A DNA stretch of 54,905 nucleotides from Brevinematales bacterium (GTDB lineage Bacteria > Spirochaetota > Brevinematia > Brevinematales > GWF1-51-8). The number at the start of each line of letters is the position of its first letter. Position 1 is the first letter of the stretch. This document shows, piece after piece, positions 1-7,861 of the stretch. The stretch covers positions 1-54,905 of the forward strand of contig JABLXV010000029.1 in the NCBI GenBank assembly GCA_013177895.1. Reading direction: 5' to 3'. The notes under the pieces were generated by a model. It made no database searches. It was not told where the DNA came from and saw only the letters and a list, made by a program, of their open reading frames with translations. The position numbers and the translations under genes are program-made.

Positions 1-2
1 CT

Positions 3-74
3 GGTATTGTTAAATTAGAGATTGAAGGGACGCTTCGGGAATTCTACTCCGGCGACCTGATGGGAATTACTTGA
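3..74 (+). CDS. Possible 3' end of a rightward gene cut by the window edge
   Basis: The reading frame beginning at base 3 is open for 23 codons and stops at TGA 72-74. Its end would overlap the 3' end of the leftward GspC/PilP-like gene by 8 bases, making a convergent pair. All three leftward frames carry stop codons in bases 1-66, so the secretion operon does not continue directly off the left edge with a tightly packed gene. The peptide is too short to assign a family. It could equally be chance open sequence. Confidence 0.25.
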   Translation, partial: GIVKLEIEGTLREFYSGDLMGIT

Positions 75-714
75 GATCGCTGATCGAATACCCGCCGGAA
101 AAGGTAATCTTATAGTACATCTTATTCTTCGTCATTATCACGAAATCCGCCCCGATACGCACGACGCGTTCTCCTAAAACCTCGTCTCCCTCATGTACGG
201 TATAGCTCTTCCCGGAACTTTGCTGGTATGCAGACGCATCCCATTTATAGGAATAAGGAGCGGAATTCTCAGACGAGCCGTAGTGCGAGGCTTCCTCGAG
301 GGTGGCGATATACTTATCGTTTATCTGGGAGATACCCTTGAGTTTGAAGCGCGAAACGAAGTTATTCTGAACCGTGCCTTGCTGGGGAGGATAACCCGTT
401 GGTGTGCCGCCCTGGGGCTTGACATTACCCGGCTGACTGCCGCCCTTAGAGGAGGCAACCTTATTATCGAAGCCCAGACCCTTTGGGATACCGCCGGGGA
501 GAGTAAACGGATCGCGGAGGGTATTGAAGTTGATGTGACCAAGCACTTCTTTTTTATATGAGGAATCCATCGGGGTGATAGAAACATTACCGGTATCGGG
601 GGATATGATCGCTTGGCTTACCGAGCTGATATTCGGCACGATAAAGATTATCCACACGATTATGTTCACTAAGAAAAGGACGATTGTCAGTAATCGTTTC
701 TGCTTCTCATCCAT
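67..714 (-). CDS. PilP/GspC-like type II secretion (pilus-type) inner-membrane protein
   Basis: This 215-residue protein is the last visible gene of a leftward secretion operon. It has a short cytoplasmic start (MDEKQKR), one membrane segment at about residues 9-29, a proline/glycine-rich linker at about 95-118, and a C-terminal beta domain of about 90 residues with a 'FKLKGI' strand and a 'VHEGDEV' turn. That layout is typical of PilP and of the HR domain of GspC, which link the inner-membrane platform to the secretin. Gene order after PilM/N and PilO supports this role. The start ATG at 714 lies one base beyond the stop of the PilO-like gene, so the two are probably translationally coupled. 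No secretin gene is visible to its left, which is unusual for such operons. Identity rests on topology and context more than on sequence. Confidence 0.6.
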   Translation of the reverse strand: MDEKQKRLLTIVLFLVNIIVWIIFIVPNISSVSQAIISPDTGNVSITPMDSSYKKEVLGHINFNTLRDPFTLPGGIPKGLGFDNKVASSKGGSQPGNVKPQGGTPTGYPPQQGTVQNNFVSRFKLKGISQINDKYIATLEEASHYGSSENSAPYSYKWDASAYQQSSGKSYTVHEGDEVLGERVVRIGADFVIMTKNKMYYKITFSGGYSISDLK

Positions 715-715
715 A

Positions 716-1216
716 TTATTCCTCTATAATTTTTTTATACACACGAACTTCGAGAGTGGTAGTGAGATTATTATTCACATAGTCCATTTCAGTCTTGGAT
801 ATCTGAATAGGAAATCCGGACATCTCTAGCGCATCTATGAAATTAGCGATATTCGGGAAGGAGGATATTAGGATCAGAGCAAGCTCGGTGACCTCGTAAG
901 GCGGTTCGTTCTTAACACCCTTATTATTGATATTGAGTTTCTGTATTCCAGTCATCTCCGCGATTTTCGGCAGGGTGGCAATGAACTCCGATGAGGATTT
1001 TTTCACGAAACCGGTCTGCCCGAGACTGTCATATTCAATCTGGAGATTTTGCAGGGATTTCTCGTAGTAGTTTTTATTCTCCACATCGCTGATAATCTGC
1101 TGGAGTTCGATTAGTTCAGCGTTAATGGTCTGATAATTGATAAAATTATAGGTAAAAAACACCAGCCAAAGGGCGGATGTGATAATGATGATCAGCGGTA
1201 AGTTTATCCGTTTCAT
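716..1216 (-). CDS. PilO/GspM-like secretion platform protein
   Basis: This 166-residue protein has an N-terminal membrane segment at about residues 7-27, then a predicted coiled coil (about 30-65), then a small ferredoxin-like alpha/beta domain. This is the PilO/GspM arrangement: a bitopic protein that dimerises with PilN/GspL in the periplasm and forms the inner-membrane platform of type II secretion or type IV pilus machines. The start codon overlaps the stop of the PilM-PilN gene as ATGA, so it is translationally coupled to it. Sequence in this family is poorly conserved, so the call relies on topology, size and position between PilN and PilP. Confidence 0.6.
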   Translation of the reverse strand: MKRINLPLIIIITSALWLVFFTYNFINYQTINAELIELQQIISDVENKNYYEKSLQNLQIEYDSLGQTGFVKKSSSEFIATLPKIAEMTGIQKLNINNKGVKNEPPYEVTELALILISSFPNIANFIDALEMSGFPIQISKTEMDYVNNNLTTTLEVRVYKKIIEE

Positions 1217-2685
1217 GGATTTGCTCCGAACGTCACTACGAATTTTATGAGTGTACTGCTCTTTGTCTTGATCAGGTCGGCGGATTTTAACACTACCTTC
1301 TGTACCACATGGGAATTGACGAGCGCGAAAATGAAGTTCTCCAGACCCTCGCTGGTCAAGGAATACCCGGTAATCTCGCCGCCGTTATTCTGCATGGAGA
1401 GTTTTTTCAGCCAGACCTCGCCGGGAATCTTCCGGCAAAGTTCGTTCAGGATGACCTTGAGGGACGATGAAACGATGCCCGTGGTTTTTATATCATTGAT
1501 CTTTCTCACCAACTCCACATGTTTATCCTTGAGCATTTTAAGTTCCTGCACCTCTTTCAGCTTCTCCGCCATCTCGCGGACCTGCGGATCAGGAATCTCG
1601 TTGATAGGTATCGTCGATTCTTTTGCGATCTTAATCAGGTTGAAACTCTGCTGGGATATGAGGATCGCGGGGAATAGGGCGATGGAGAAAAAATCGAGTA
1701 TCAGGAAGGCCATGAATGCGACACGGAGCGCGACATCTTTGATATGCATATTCCTGATATTCTGGTTGGTGATCTGGAGGTTGAGGTAGCTCTGATTGGC
1801 GAAACCGATCAGGTCGTAGATAGATTTATCATATGCGCTTTTATCGAATATGGAAAGGAAATCGTCATGCGTCGCGGGGAGGGTGAGAATATTCAACGAA
1901 TCGAACAGGGATTCGCTGATATCGGCGCTGACCATTTCATGCTTGGAAATCACAATGATACGTTCGAGGAACGCTATGCGTTTTTTGATGAACGACGCGT
2001 AATACTCGACGATATTTCTAAGCGTAATCTGGTTGATATTCTGGAAGTCGCCGATATAGTGGGCGAAATTGATAATCTTATTCTTCAGGATGATAATCAG
2101 TTCGATCGAGTGGTCGCAGATATAAACATACCCGACCGCGTTTTCGCTGCCACCGAGTTTGATAGCGCTCAGGATATTGATCGGGAGATAGGAAATATCT
2201 TCCACTATGATATTCAATCCCCGGAAAGTCGAGAGGTATTTATCGATTTCGTCTTTTTTAGCGATAACCGCCATAATATTCCAAACTTTTTTGCCGTCCT
2301 CGACAACCTCTGAAATAGTTTTGTACGAGAAGTAGGCTTCCTCAAGCGGTAGCGGAATATTCCTTTCAATCTCCCAGAGTACGGCGGATTCGATTTTGCT
2401 TTTCGGTATCCCGGGGAACGAGAAAAATAACGGGATGATCGATGTGCTGGAGAGGGTCAGATTGATCCTGCGAATTTTATGCGTGGTGTTTTTTTCGAGA
2501 AACCGTTCGATAATGAAAGAAAACTGGTCGACATCGTATACTTTTTCGCTTTTTATCGAGATGATGCGAAAGTAGACGAGAAATTTTATCGCTTCAATAA
2601 TGCGGATTTCCTCGTTGCCGATATCGATGATAACTTTCAGGATTCCCAAGTATTCCAAGATCATCCGAATTAGTTTACTCAGCAT
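1213..2685 (-). CDS. PilM-PilN fusion (GspL-like) secretion platform protein
   Basis: The 490-residue product combines two parts that are separate genes in type IV pilus operons. Residues 1 to about 305 resemble the actin-like ATPase-fold PilM, with the early 'IIDIGNEEIRIIEA' strand-turn and 'WEIERNIPLP', typical of PilM/GspL. A single membrane segment lies at about 315-340. Residues 350-490 form a coiled coil and a ferredoxin-like periplasmic domain like PilN, ending in '..EITGYS..' and 'FVVTFG'. The fused order equals that of GspL, the cytoplasmic-to-periplasmic scaffold that recruits the GspE ATPase. The start at 2685 follows a GTAGGAAA ribosome-binding site. The gene sits between the pseudopilin genes and pilO. 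Confidence 0.72.
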   Translation of the reverse strand: MLSKLIRMILEYLGILKVIIDIGNEEIRIIEAIKFLVYFRIISIKSEKVYDVDQFSFIIERFLEKNTTHKIRRINLTLSSTSIIPLFFSFPGIPKSKIESAVLWEIERNIPLPLEEAYFSYKTISEVVEDGKKVWNIMAVIAKKDEIDKYLSTFRGLNIIVEDISYLPINILSAIKLGGSENAVGYVYICDHSIELIIILKNKIINFAHYIGDFQNINQITLRNIVEYYASFIKKRIAFLERIIVISKHEMVSADISESLFDSLNILTLPATHDDFLSIFDKSAYDKSIYDLIGFANQSYLNLQITNQNIRNMHIKDVALRVAFMAFLILDFFSIALFPAILISQQSFNLIKIAKESTIPINEIPDPQVREMAEKLKEVQELKMLKDKHVELVRKINDIKTTGIVSSSLKVILNELCRKIPGEVWLKKLSMQNNGGEITGYSLTSEGLENFIFALVNSHVVQKVVLKSADLIKTKSSTLIKFVVTFGANP

Positions 2686-2696
2686 AGAATTTCCTA

Positions 2697-3161
2697 CTAT
2701 TTCTTTTTATAGCCCAATACAAATAAACGTGTAATTTTACCGTATGCAAATTCAATGGTCAGCCGGAAACCCTTCCGTCCGCCGGTCTCGACAACCTCGC
2801 CGGCGATGCTGGTCGCGCTGTCGATCTTAAACAGCCGGGTGTTCAGCAGTTTCCCGTCTTTATAATCGGCAAACAAGACGGACTTTTCTTTTAATACCAG
2901 CTGCATCGTCTTATCGTCGAATGTATCGATCAAGTATATCTGATTCGTCGTGTTCTTGATATTATAAGAGTTTTTAAAAGTATTATCAAGTAGTTTTGTC
3001 AATATCACGGCGGATGTTTTGGAATTATCTCCTCCCGTGATCCTGTCCATGATTTTTATACTGGTAGTCAGCAAATTGACAATCGTAACCATCGACAACG
3101 AGAACACCGTCAGCGTGACCAGCATCTCGATGAGAGTAAACGCCTTACGTCTGCGGGGCAT
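2697..3161 (-). CDS. GspJ-like minor pseudopilin
   Basis: A prepilin-type N-terminus (basic leader MPRRRKA, then FTLIEML and a hydrophobic stretch of about 20 residues) marks this 154-residue protein as a pseudopilin. It is cleaved and methylated by the GspO/PilD prepilin peptidase and built into the periplasmic pseudopilus. The residue before the cleavage site is alanine and not the usual glycine. The rest is a compact beta-rich domain, and size and position after the GspI-like gene suggest the GspJ slot. ATG at 3161 overlaps the stop of the previous gene as TGATG and is preferred over the adjacent GTG at 3164. Assignment to J as opposed to H or K is tentative. Confidence 0.6.
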   Translation of the reverse strand: MPRRRKAFTLIEMLVTLTVFSLSMVTIVNLLTTSIKIMDRITGGDNSKTSAVILTKLLDNTFKNSYNIKNTTNQIYLIDTFDDKTMQLVLKEKSVLFADYKDGKLLNTRLFKIDSATSIAGEVVETGGRKGFRLTIEFAYGKITRLFVLGYKKK

Positions 3162-3637
3162 CACTTGATCCTATTCATAAATACTTCCGAGAAAGTAGTT
3201 TCCACCCAGTAGGACTTGGGCTTCATATTCGACCCCTCGCGTTTAATCAGCATCTCGATACCGACATACACCAGCAGGGGATTGAGACGTTCCACCTTCT
3301 TATTGACAAGCATCGTAATCTGATCGTCGATCTTCGTCTCTTTCGCGCGGAACTTGACCGGGAAAACCTGCGCGTAATAAAGATTCGATAACTCGGAGTT
3401 GTCGAATAGGGCGGTCTTCAGGTCGGGGGCTAGATAAACCTGCGCGAGATAATTGTTCGCCTGACTGACCGCGCTTTCGGTGATACGGTCATACTGGATC
3501 AATGAAGACATACTCGCGTATATCGACAAGACCGTTAAAATGGTAACGGAGATAATCGACAGAGAAACAAGCGTCTCGATAAGAGTAAAGCCTCTGAAAC
3601 GTTTCTTATTAAATATTTCCTTCACTGACGATATCAT
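3161..3637 (-). CDS. GspI-like minor pseudopilin
   Basis: This 158-residue protein starts with a basic leader ending in RFRG, then FTLIETLVSLSII, the classical prepilin cleavage site with glycine at -1 and glutamate at +5. A membrane helix of about 20 residues follows, and then a small globular domain. This is a minor pseudopilin of the type II secretion pseudopilus; order (G, I, J) suggests GspI. The start at 3637 lies inside the end of gspG (stop at 3609), so translation is coupled. A GTG at 3625 is an alternative start but has no clear ribosome-binding site. Confidence 0.62.
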   Translation of the reverse strand: MISSVKEIFNKKRFRGFTLIETLVSLSIISVTILTVLSIYASMSSLIQYDRITESAVSQANNYLAQVYLAPDLKTALFDNSELSNLYYAQVFPVKFRAKETKIDDQITMLVNKKVERLNPLLVYVGIEMLIKREGSNMKPKSYWVETTFSEVFMNRIK

Positions 3638-3998
3638 CCTGTGTTTTCATCTTTTTATCGGGTCCGGCTGAGATAATTTTAACCGAATAGCTACCCGGCT
3701 GGTATTCCAGAAGGTAATCGGAGCCCCAGATATCAGTCATCAGTTCTTTCTGGATGATATTCGCGCGGTAAAGTTCTTCGACAGTCTGCGGCGGCGAACC
3801 GAAATCGGACTTATAGGTAACGATCGCGACATTGATGTTTTTCATCTCGATCTCGACATTCTTTTTGTTCGTCATTTCCTGCATCTTGCCGTAGGACACC
3901 ATACCGACAGCCATCAGGATACCGATAATAGTCAGGACGATCAGCATCTCTAATAGGGTAAACGCCTCCAAACGGGGCGAACCTTCGTGTTTTTTCAT
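3609..3998 (-). CDS. gspG: Type II secretion major pseudopilin GspG
   Basis: The 129-residue product is the major subunit of the type II secretion pseudopilus. It shows the prepilin site EA/FTLLEML with alanine in place of glycine at -1, a hydrophobic helix, then the GspG hallmarks: an alpha-helix of the 'NVEIEMKNINVAI' kind, a 'GSPPQTVEEL' loop, 'DIWGSDY', and a C-terminal 'SAGPDKK..TQDDI' segment that matches the calcium-binding loop of GspG. ATG at 3998 is chosen because GGAGG sits 6 bases upstream; an in-frame ATG 42 bases earlier has no comparable site. It is the first gene of the leftward operon. Confidence 0.85.
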   Translation of the reverse strand: MKKHEGSPRLEAFTLLEMLIVLTIIGILMAVGMVSYGKMQEMTNKKNVEIEMKNINVAIVTYKSDFGSPPQTVEELYRANIIQKELMTDIWGSDYLLEYQPGSYSVKIISAGPDKKMKTQDDIVSEGNI

Positions 3999-4028
3999 AG
4001 AATCCTCCACAAAACTCATTTCATTAAT

Positions 4029-4034
4029 ATTATA
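4029..4034 (-). promoter_or_regulatory. Putative -10 box for the gspG operon
   Basis: TATAAT on the leftward strand, about 30 bases before the gspG start codon. A convincing -35 box at 16-18 bases is not present, so the promoter call is weak. Confidence 0.35.
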
Positions 4035-4133
4035 ATACATTTTCAGAAAAATTCTACCTATTTTTTCATTATTAATAATTTAATATTGACAAATCCGGGT
4101 AAATAGAGGAAAATAGAAAATCGGGGGAAAACC

Positions 4134-4826
4134 GTGAAGCATATTCGCCTTCTCGCGCTCATCATTTTTTTTATTATACCGGCATACAGCGAATCCGCGG
4201 AGACAACATCGGCGGGCTTTGCCATCAAGCAGTTGGATGTCCATATAGATATCCTCATTGACGGGACGCTTCTGGTGACCGAAAAATACCTGATCGATTT
4301 TTATCAGCCTTATCACGGGTTTTTCAGGTGTATTCCGTTAAAGGGCGAATGGCGGACGTTTATTAACGGGAGCGATATCAACTTCCCGTGGAGCCTGAAA
4401 ATCAGCGATGTCGAATCGACGGATAATATCAAGAAGTATATCTACATGGACACTCTTTATATCCGTTTATTGAGTCTCAAACATGAAAACTACGGGAATG
4501 AAAAGGAATTTACTCTGACCTACCGGGTTCAGGGGGCGATCAACTTCGAGAACGATAATTATGACGAGCTGATCTGGAGTCTTTTCGGCGATAAGTGGCC
4601 GGTTTGGATAGACAAGGTAGATTTGACCGTAACGCTTCCCCCGGTTCAGACTGCGTCGACGATTGAGAAACATGTGATATTATATCTGGAGGATAAAAAG
4701 ATCAAGGAAACCAAGGGCAGTTTAATCGGGAACGAGCTGGCCTATCAGCATTCAATCCCGGTTCAGCCGCTCGGGAAGATACTGCTGTTTATCAAATGGA
4801 AGAAAGGGATTATATTCAATGACTAG
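4134..4826 (+). CDS. Secreted protein consisting only of a DUF2207 N-terminal domain
   Basis: This 230-residue protein starts at GTG 4134 behind a G-rich site (GGGGG). A signal peptide covers about residues 1-22. The remainder aligns by eye with the extracytoplasmic part of the DUF2207 protein encoded next door: both share 'F.IK..DV.I....G...V.EK..', 'G.FR.IP.KGE', 'W...I..', 'YDEL.W...G..W' and a closing 'KKG(I/F)I'. The protein ends just where its neighbour enters its membrane helix, so it is either a free periplasmic or exported version or the relic of a truncated paralogue. The function of DUF2207 proteins is not established. A TTGACA at 4086-4091 lies upstream but with no good -10 at the right spacing. 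Confidence 0.7.
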   Translation: MKHIRLLALIIFFIIPAYSESAETTSAGFAIKQLDVHIDILIDGTLLVTEKYLIDFYQPYHGFFRCIPLKGEWRTFINGSDINFPWSLKISDVESTDNIKKYIYMDTLYIRLLSLKHENYGNEKEFTLTYRVQGAINFENDNYDELIWSLFGDKWPVWIDKVDLTVTLPPVQTASTIEKHVILYLEDKKIKETKGSLIGNELAYQHSIPVQPLGKILLFIKWKKGIIFND

Positions 4827-4873
4827 GTTTTATTACAAAGGATTTATAGAATAAAAATAAGAGAGGCGGCAAT

Positions 4874-6601
4874 ATGAAAAGATTATTGTTTTTATTAACG
4901 GTGTTGTGTTTCCCGGTGTTTCTGTTCGCTGGGGAAGGATTTACCATCAAGAAGTTTGACGTCACTATCGGCGTGCACGATAACGGGACGATCGATGTGT
5001 ATGAAAAAATCCTCGTGAATTTTACCGAAGAAAAGCAGGGGATTTACCGTATAATACCTTATAAGGGCGAGTCGTCGGTGCAGATCAACGGGCAATGGCA
5101 GTCATACCCGTGGAACCTCGATATCACCGGAATCTCCGCGAATAAGGAAACCTTCGTCAGTAAGGAAGGCAGCTATCTCAATATCCGTCTCGGGACGAAG
5201 GGGGTTTATAATACAGGCGACGTCGAGTATAACATCCGCTATACCGTCGACGGCGCGTTTATCACCGAGAATAAAGAGTACGACGAGTTATACTGGAATG
5301 CAACCGGTAACGAGTGGAAAGTGAAAATCCGGTCGGCGTCGTTCACGGTGGTTTTCCCGGACAAGGTCAAAGACCTCGAAAATGTCGACTATCGCATTTA
5401 TTACGGCGCGACCGGCGATTCATTCGGGGGTGAGAGCGGACGCGAGGCCACCGGCGAATTTGCCGGCCAGTCCCTCGTGTATAATCATCCCTATACGTTG
5501 TCCGCCTACGAGGGGATCACTTTTCAGGTGCGCCTGAAGAAAGGATTTATCGCCCTCGACTCATGGCAGCTTTTTATGAAATTCCTCAAGCGGTACTGGC
5601 CTTTCATCCTCAGCGGGTTGTTTTTCATCGTATCCCTCCTGATCTGGGCGAAATGGGGCAAGGACAAGCGGGTTGTAATTATGACCGAGTTTTTCCCGCC
5701 GAAAGAAATTACCCCGTCCGAGGCGAACTCCATCCTATTGCAGAACGAAAAGTTCGATATTTCCCCGACGCTGGTCGATCTCGCGCGGCGCGGATTCATC
5801 ATCATCGGGAAAGAAAAAAATAAGACCTACATAGAGAAGGTGAAAGACCCGGACAATACCTGCCGGAGCTACGAGAAGAAGCTGCTGGAATCGTTGTACG
5901 ATTATATCACCAACGACGAAGTACCCCGCGTATATACCGAAGACCTCAAGGATTCGTTCTATACGGACGCGGCGGTTATCGAAAGCCAATATACCACCCT
6001 GTTTAACTCGAAGGGATTTTTCGAGACCGCGGGGAATATGTGGCGCGGGTTGTATGTTTTTCTCACCGTCGCATCGATATTTTACTTCATCGCCGCGATC
6101 TTTATGTTCGACGATCCGTCCAATCACATGATATTCGCGGCGTTCGCCTTTGTGAACAGCATCGTATTCGCGGCGATTATGCCGAGGAAGACGGGCAAGG
6201 GCCTCGATATGTACCAGAAGATCAAGGGATTCCGCGAGTTTATGAGCCGCGCGGAGAAGGACAAAATCCAGCGGCTTTGCGCCGAGTTCCCGACTTATTT
6301 CGACGATACGATTCCCTACGCGATGATATTCGGGATGGCGGGGCGTTGGGGCAACATGTTCGACGGCCTGATGAACCAGCCCCCCGATTGGTACCGTTAC
6401 GACTACGGCAGAGCCGGATACCGCCCGTCGCAGTTTATCTATAGCCTCCAGAGCAGCGTAGGGAGCATCAGTCACGCGTCGTACTCGTCGCCCTCGCAGA
6501 GTTCGGGCGGATCGAGCGGCGGCGGATGGAGCGGCGGCGGCGGAAGCTGGGGCGGCTCGTCCGGCGGCGGGTTCGGCGGAGGCGGAGGCGGAAGCTGGTA
6601 G
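4874..6601 (+). CDS. DUF2207 domain membrane protein with glycine-rich tail
   Basis: The 575-residue product has the full DUF2207 layout. A signal peptide (about 1-19) is followed by an extracytoplasmic beta domain (20-230), a membrane helix at about 239-257, a cytoplasmic part beginning 'EITPSEANSIL' with winged-helix-like 'LVDLARRGFIII', two more membrane helices at about 395-440, and a C-terminal low-complexity tail of Ser, Gly and Trp residues ending GGGGGSW. Such tails are characteristic of this family. The biochemical role is unknown. It lies 47 bases after its shorter paralogue and has a GAGAGGCGG site before the ATG, so the two probably form one transcription unit. Confidence 0.8.
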   Translation: MKRLLFLLTVLCFPVFLFAGEGFTIKKFDVTIGVHDNGTIDVYEKILVNFTEEKQGIYRIIPYKGESSVQINGQWQSYPWNLDITGISANKETFVSKEGSYLNIRLGTKGVYNTGDVEYNIRYTVDGAFITENKEYDELYWNATGNEWKVKIRSASFTVVFPDKVKDLENVDYRIYYGATGDSFGGESGREATGEFAGQSLVYNHPYTLSAYEGITFQVRLKKGFIALDSWQLFMKFLKRYWPFILSGLFFIVSLLIWAKWGKDKRVVIMTEFFPPKEITPSEANSILLQNEKFDISPTLVDLARRGFIIIGKEKNKTYIEKVKDPDNTCRSYEKKLLESLYDYITNDEVPRVYTEDLKDSFYTDAAVIESQYTTLFNSKGFFETAGNMWRGLYVFLTVASIFYFIAAIFMFDDPSNHMIFAAFAFVNSIVFAAIMPRKTGKGLDMYQKIKGFREFMSRAEKDKIQRLCAEFPTYFDDTIPYAMIFGMAGRWGNMFDGLMNQPPDWYRYDYGRAGYRPSQFIYSLQSSVGSISHASYSSPSQSSGGSSGGGWSGGGGSWGGSSGGGFGGGGGGSW

Positions 6602-6660
6602 ATTAAGTGACAAGTGACATGTTGCAAGTATAAAGTGAAATATATGAACGTGGCTTGGAG

Positions 6661-6795
6661 ATGGTTACGAAGAATAAAAATTATTACAATGCTTTCATCG
6701 ATGCAGCCGGCGAGTGCCCGGCTGTATCGGCGGAAATTCACTCCATAAAGGGGGATGAGAAAACCGCGCACTATGAATACCTTTGCTACAGATAG
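6661..6795 (+). pseudogene. N-terminal fragment resembling a DUF6157 protein
   Basis: An open frame of 44 codons starts at ATG 6661 and stops at TAG 6793-6795. Its 'NYYNAFIDAAGECP' and 'AEIHSIKGDEKTAHYEY' stretches resemble, from memory, the beginning of the DUF6157 family, which is normally about three times longer. It therefore looks like a truncated remnant rather than a working gene. GGAG directly abuts the ATG, too close for a normal ribosome-binding site. An overlapping 36-codon frame starting at 6643 is less protein-like. It lies in a 229-base gap between the DUF2207 gene and ridA that otherwise shows nothing clear. Confidence 0.35.
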
Positions 6796-6830
6796 ATAAG
6801 CAAGCTCAATCTAAAAAGAGAGGGAAGGGG

Positions 6831-7232
6831 ATGAAAATTCAGTCGATCAATCCTGATAATATGGCAAAGCCGCGAGGGTACTCGCACGCGATATCTGTCG
6901 AGGGAAATTATAAAACCGTATATATCGGCGGGCAAAACGCCATTGATGAAAACGGGAATCTTACCGGTAAGGGCAGTCTCAAAGAGCAGACCGGGCAAGT
7001 GCTGACAAATATTGAGAAAATTCTAGCAAGTGTCAATGCTAAAATTGAAAATATTATTAAATTCAATATCCATATTCTTCAGGGGCAAAATCCCGGGGAT
7101 GGATTTCAGGTTTTTCAGCAGAGGTGGGAGTCAGTCAGGAATGCCCCGGCTATAACCGTTTTATTTGTCGCGGGATTGGGAAATCCCGACTGGCTGGTCG
7201 AAATTGATGCGGTAGCAGTCATACCGGAGTAA
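6831..7232 (+). CDS. RidA family protein (YjgF/YER057c/UK114)
   Basis: The 133-residue product has the compact RidA fold signatures: 'GYSHAISV..YKTVYIGGQ', 'GSLKEQTGQVLTNIEKIL', 'IIKFNIHIL' and the C-terminal 'WLVEIDAVAVIPE'. RidA proteins form trimers, and the archetype deaminates reactive enamines from PLP enzymes. That activity needs an arginine in the strand before the last loop; here the corresponding segment reads 'APAITVLFV', with no arginine, so this protein likely belongs to a subfamily without imine deaminase activity. ATG at 6831 follows AGGGAAGGGG; an upstream in-frame start at 6783 lacks a site. Lower GC than the neighbours suggests later acquisition. Confidence 0.85.
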   Translation: MKIQSINPDNMAKPRGYSHAISVEGNYKTVYIGGQNAIDENGNLTGKGSLKEQTGQVLTNIEKILASVNAKIENIIKFNIHILQGQNPGDGFQVFQQRWESVRNAPAITVLFVAGLGNPDWLVEIDAVAVIPE

Positions 7233-7234
7233 AT

Positions 7235-7342
7235 ATGTTATTAAACTTTAAAACATACCCAATAGATGGGTGGTTTATTGCATTAATAATAGTCTTAGTA
7301 ATTGTGCTTATTTTTCTTTTCCGCTATTTGATAAAACGTTAG
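7235..7342 (+). CDS. Predicted 35-residue single-span membrane peptide
   Basis: A frame of 35 codons begins 2 bases after the ridA stop. It encodes a short polar start (MLLNFKTYPIDG), about 19 hydrophobic residues (WFIALIIVLVIVLIFLF) and a basic end (RYLIKR), which is the classical pattern of a small inner-membrane protein with a cytoplasmic C-terminus. No ribosome-binding site of its own is visible beyond the end of ridA (CCGGAGTAA), so translation would depend on ridA. AT-rich sequence can yield such frames by chance. No family is recognised. Confidence 0.35.
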   Translation: MLLNFKTYPIDGWFIALIIVLVIVLIFLFRYLIKR

Positions 7343-7490
7343 ATCGGATTATTCTTTGAATAGGGATAGAGAAGATAAAGATAGACAAATCGTTTCCTTT
7401 ATTTTAAAATACAACCCCTATGAGCATAGCGCGGGAGATTAATTTGAATAGGTGATGAATCATATTCAAGGCAGGGATAAATACCAGCCG

Positions 7491-7832
7491 TTACGCCTTG
7501 TATTCTTTATGGCGGGCGGACTCGATCGACTTCGCTGTCCCGATATTGGGGTCGACCGTGTTCGCTTTTTCATACGCCGAAATCGCCATTTTATAGCTCT
7601 GGGTCTCCTCGTAGGTGCGTCCGACTTTGTTATAATACGCCGCCATTTCCTGAAGGTGCTGACGGGTCATAGGCTGAGGGATATTGATTCCCTTCGAGGG
7701 GGAATCCTTGACGTTTACCGACGGCATATTCGCCGTGAGGGGCTTTACATTGGCCTTGGGCGCAACGTTAGCGGAACGATTGACAGCGGCGTGCTGAATT
7801 TTCGGTTGAGGAATATTTCCGTCAATTCTCAT
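7491..7832 (-). CDS. Short protein with one TPR-like repeat, directly downstream of tmRNA
   Basis: This 113-residue product has a low-complexity, Asn/Pro/Lys-rich first half (about 1-60, with 'NIPQP' appearing twice) and a C-terminal helical hairpin. In that hairpin 'YYNKVGRTYEETQSYKMAI' and 'AYEKANTVDPN' fit a tetratricopeptide repeat. ATG at 7832 follows a GGGGGT site; a longer frame would run into the tmRNA 3' end and is rejected. It starts 30 bases beyond the tmRNA end on the same strand with no terminator seen between them, so read-through from the tmRNA promoter is likely. Function unknown. Confidence 0.55.
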   Translation of the reverse strand: MRIDGNIPQPKIQHAAVNRSANVAPKANVKPLTANMPSVNVKDSPSKGINIPQPMTRQHLQEMAAYYNKVGRTYEETQSYKMAISAYEKANTVDPNIGTAKSIESARHKEYKA

Positions 7833-7861
7833 ATTGTACCCCCTTAATCCGGTACAACAAA

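Noticed and set aside
5735-6613. Long leftward open frame of 292 codons opposite the DUF2207 gene
   Set aside because: It is the antisense shadow of a GC-rich gene; its start is the reverse of the glycine-rich tail and it has low-complexity Ala/Arg composition with no domain.
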